A DNA stretch of 7,564 bases, taken from positions 1 to 7,564 of the forward strand of contig CAYNMM010000043.1 of assembly GCA_964398355.1 (NCBI GenBank). The letters are read 5' to 3'. The translations under genes were made by a program, and so were the position numbers. A model generated the notes under the pieces. The model saw only the letters and a program-made list of their open reading frames with translations. It was not told where the DNA came from and made no database searches. Source of the stretch: WFZT01 sp964398355. Its GTDB lineage: Bacteria > Hydrothermota > Hydrothermia > B15-G9 > WFZT01. Shown in pieces: positions 6,005-7,564 of the stretch (position 1 is its first letter; every line of letters begins with the position of its first letter).

Positions 6005-7270
6005 TTACTTATAGACCTTCTTAATCCATCCACGAAGCTTCATCGCTTCTGCCACTCTCGCGACTGAAACAAGATAAGCAGCTGTCCTTGGATCAACTTT
6101 TTTCTCCGTGTAAGCGGCATAAACATCGTGGAATGCCTTTGTCATCTTTCTGTCAAGTCTCTCATGAACCTCTTCAAGCGTCCAGTAATATCCGGTGATA
6201 TTCTGAACCCATTCGAAATAAGAAACTGTTACTCCACCAGCGTTTGCCAGGAAATCAGGGAGGACAAATTTTCCGTTATTGTGGAGAATCACATCTGCCT
6301 CTGGAGTTGTTGGTCCATTGGCGAGCTCGAGAATAATTTTTGCCTTTATTCTTGGTGCATTCTCTTCGGTTATGACATCTTCCAATGCTGCAGGAATCAA
6401 TACGTCTACATCAAGCTCCAGAAGTTCCTCATTGGTAATTTCTTTGGTGCCCGGGAATCCGACCACTGTTCCATTGTCCTTCTTAAACTTGACCGTTTCC
6501 TCAAATTTGAGGCCATTGTCACTGTAAATTCCACCTTTTGAATCGCTGATAGCAACAACCTTTGAACCAAACATTTCTACTACAAGCTGATGGGCGAACT
6601 GACCGGCATTTCCGTATCCCTGAATGGCAACCCTTGCATTTGCAAGGTCGACTCCAAGAACCTTGGCCGCCTCACGAAGCACATACATTCCTCCTCTCGC
6701 TGTGGCGTCTCCTCTTCCAAGTGAACCACCGACCGGGATGGGTTTTCCCGTGATGACTCCAGGAGAAAAGTAGCCTCTGAGAGTGGAAAACTCGTCCATC
6801 ATCCAGGCCATAATTTGCGGATCTGTATAGACATCCGGTGCAGGGATGTCTTTTTCCGGACCAATAAAATTACCAAGAGCCCTGATATATCCCCTGGCAA
6901 GTTTTTCTTTTTCTGCAGGTGACATCTCTTTAGGATTACAAATGATCCCACCCTTTCCACCACCATAAGGAATATCAACTACAGCTGTTTTCCAGGTCAT
7001 CCAGGCTGCAAGAGCCCTGACAGTGTCAATGGTCTCATCTGGATGCCATCTAATGCCACCTTTTGTAGGACCTCTGGCGTCGTTATATTGGACTCTGAAG
7101 CCCTCGAAAACCTTGACCGTACCATCATCCATTTCTACAGGTATCAGTACGTGTAGTTCTCTCTTGGGTTTCCTCAGTAGCATGTGCGCAGCATGATCAA
7201 GATTTAAAATCTCTGCTGCCTTATCCAACTGTTCCTGTGCTATTTCAAATGGGTTTCTTTTTGCTCCCAT
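6005..7270 (-). CDS. Glutamate dehydrogenase (Glu/Leu/Phe/Val dehydrogenase family)
   Basis: The 421-residue product has the normal length of hexameric glutamate dehydrogenases. It interconverts glutamate and 2-oxoglutarate plus ammonium with NAD(P) in the cytoplasm. Visible landmarks are GPTKGGIRWHP (68-77, with Lys70), Lys94, the catalytic-lysine motif PYGGGKGGI (Lys106), PAPDVYTD with the catalytic Asp146, the nucleotide-binding G-Y-G-N-A-G at 218-223, ISDSKGGIY (Asp243) after the second strand of the Rossmann fold, and NAGGVTVSYFEW with Ser350. The fit to glutamate over leucine or phenylalanine is supported by overall similarity to the archaeal and Thermotoga type; NAD or NADP preference is not certain. 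The gene stands alone, with a near-consensus promoter and AGGAGG (CCTCCT at 7275-7280 on plus) 4 bases before ATG. Convergent transcription ends at the shared hairpin. Confidence 0.95.
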   Translation of the reverse strand: MGAKRNPFEIAQEQLDKAAEILNLDHAAHMLLRKPKRELHVLIPVEMDDGTVKVFEGFRVQYNDARGPTKGGIRWHPDETIDTVRALAAWMTWKTAVVDIPYGGGKGGIICNPKEMSPAEKEKLARGYIRALGNFIGPEKDIPAPDVYTDPQIMAWMMDEFSTLRGYFSPGVITGKPIPVGGSLGRGDATARGGMYVLREAAKVLGVDLANARVAIQGYGNAGQFAHQLVVEMFGSKVVAISDSKGGIYSDNGLKFEETVKFKKDNGTVVGFPGTKEITNEELLELDVDVLIPAALEDVITEENAPRIKAKIILELANGPTTPEADVILHNNGKFVLPDFLANAGGVTVSYFEWVQNITGYYWTLEEVHERLDRKMTKAFHDVYAAYTEKKVDPRTAAYLVSVARVAEAMKLRGWIKKVYK

Positions 7271-7302
7271 AACTCCTCCTTTTCAAAGAGTTTTACAGCC
7301 AA

Positions 7303-7331
7303 ATTATATTATTGCTTCACAGTGTGGTCAA
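7303..7331 (-). promoter_or_regulatory. Near-consensus sigma70 promoter of glutamate dehydrogenase
   Basis: Read on the minus strand, TTGACC (7331-7326) and TATAAT (7308-7303) are 17 bases apart, 11 of 12 consensus bases. The transcript would begin near 7296, leaving a leader of about 26 bases that contains the AAGGAGGAG ribosome binding site. This suggests strong constitutive expression and shows what an ordinary promoter with a leader looks like in this genome. Confidence 0.88.
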
Positions 7332-7391
7332 GAATTTTTTCTTATAATTAAATATGCAAATTTTTTGGATAGGTAAGCATTTGATACGGGT

Positions 7392-7409
7392 TATTTTCAA
7401 TATTTTCAA
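7392..7409. repeat. Tandem 9-bp repeat TATTTTCAA
   Basis: TATTTTCAA at 7392-7400 is followed at once by a perfect second copy at 7401-7409. The pair lies about 60 bases upstream of the -35 box of the dehydrogenase promoter. It could be an activator or repressor site, or just a chance duplication in AT-rich DNA. Confidence 0.45.
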
Positions 7410-7430
7410 ATAATTATACCATGCGATTTC

Positions 7431-7472
7431 TTTCATAAATTGAATGATAAAATGTTTCGTAAATTGAACGAT
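7431..7472. repeat. Pair of 18-bp direct repeats with internal dyad, 24-bp period
   Basis: TTTCATAAATTGAATGAT at 7431-7448 and TTTCGTAAATTGAACGAT at 7455-7472 match at 16 of 18 positions. Each contains a 4-bp dyad (TCAT...ATGA and TCGT...ACGA), and the two differences are a matched A-T to G-C change that keeps the dyad. A shorter, weaker similarity (GGTAAATTTGAAC) lies at about 7486-7498. The array sits about 100-140 bases upstream of the dehydrogenase -35 box and just upstream of a possible rightward promoter, so either gene could be controlled from it. Confidence 0.6.
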
Positions 7473-7515
7473 TTTTGCGGTGGTTGGTAAATTTGAACCC
7501 GGTTTAAGTTTTACC

Positions 7516-7545
7516 TTGATGATGATGGAACTGAAGTGGTAAAAT
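7516..7545 (+). promoter_or_regulatory. Possible rightward promoter at the window edge
   Basis: TTGATG at 7516-7521 and TAAAAT at 7540-7545 are 18 bases apart (4 and 5 of 6 consensus bases). A transcript would begin near 7552 and run out of the window, divergent from glutamate dehydrogenase. ATG 7544 and TTG 7551 open frames that reach the edge, but too little is visible to call a gene. Confidence 0.3.
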
Positions 7546-7564
7546 GTGTGTTGCAGAAGTCTTC

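Noticed and set aside
6128..6753. Several plus-strand frames of 63-137 codons opposite glutamate dehydrogenase.
   Set aside because: They are antisense shadows of a strongly supported gene; no initiation signals or family motifs are seen.
7392..7472. A CRISPR array or leader based on the short repeats.
   Set aside because: Only two copies of each repeat type exist, the spacing is 0 or 6 bases rather than about 30-40, and no cas gene is near.
7320..7562. An uninterrupted minus-strand frame of about 80 codons from the right edge to a TGA inside the dehydrogenase promoter region, with the 24-bp repeats read as an 8-residue repeat.
   Set aside because: It has no start with a ribosome binding site, its translation is rich in Ile/Lys/Phe as expected for AT-rich non-coding DNA, and it ends inside a near-consensus -35 box. 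A remnant of a gene beyond the edge cannot be fully excluded.

Overview
The window looks like chromosomal DNA of a Gram-negative (outer-membrane-bearing) bacterium with an AT-rich genome. Three things point to the Fibrobacteres-Chlorobi-Bacteroidetes side of the tree or a related candidate phylum (WOR-3/Hydrothermae-like): a PorV/PorQ-family outer-membrane protein, a TonB-dependent receptor with a carboxypeptidase-regulatory-like N-terminal domain, and a 30-residue AURKAIP1/COX24-type basic protein whose start resembles the form I recall from Bacteroidetes. The lineage is an inference. The glutamate dehydrogenase resembles the hexameric type of thermophiles, but that does not prove a hot habitat.

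Layout. (1) 3-673, rightward: the C-terminal end of an HU/IHF-family DNA-binding protein, a 30-codon COX24-domain ribosomal-type protein, and a YfcE/MJ0936-type metallophosphoesterase. Stop and start codons abut (TGA/ATG) and then overlap (ATGA), so this is one tightly coupled operon. (2) 690-5174, rightward: a promoter followed by a TonB-dependent receptor, a PorV/PorQ-like barrel and an NHL-propeller lipoprotein, overlapping by 7 and 4 bases. This is a compact cell-envelope module. The receptor seems to start only about 7 bases after the -10 box and has no Shine-Dalgarno sequence, as in leaderless mRNAs. (3) 5175-5645: a gap of about 470 bases without a convincing gene, but with several inverted and direct repeats. 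(4) 5646-5954: a small rightward orphan gene with its own promoter, again apparently leaderless. (5) 5947-5995: a perfect 23-bp, very GC-rich hairpin between convergent genes, very probably a bidirectional terminator. (6) 6005-7270, leftward: Glu/Leu/Phe/Val-family dehydrogenase, most likely glutamate dehydrogenase, with a near-consensus promoter and a strong Shine-Dalgarno sequence. (7) 7332-7564: non-coding as far as can be seen. It holds a pair of 18-bp repeats that differ only by a compensatory base pair, a tandem 9-bp repeat, and a possible rightward promoter at the edge.

How the genes work together. Region 1 joins nucleoid and ribosome components to a phosphodiesterase. Region 2 probably builds an outer-membrane complex for uptake or export, with the lipoprotein as an accessory factor; the substrate cannot be read from the sequence. 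Glutamate dehydrogenase links amino-acid catabolism or assimilation to 2-oxoglutarate. I see no CRISPR array, tRNA, rRNA, insertion sequence or phage gene. The most unusual items are the tiny COX24-like gene, the two leaderless-type starts with identical -10-to-start spacing, the envelope triad, and the covarying repeat pair upstream of the dehydrogenase.
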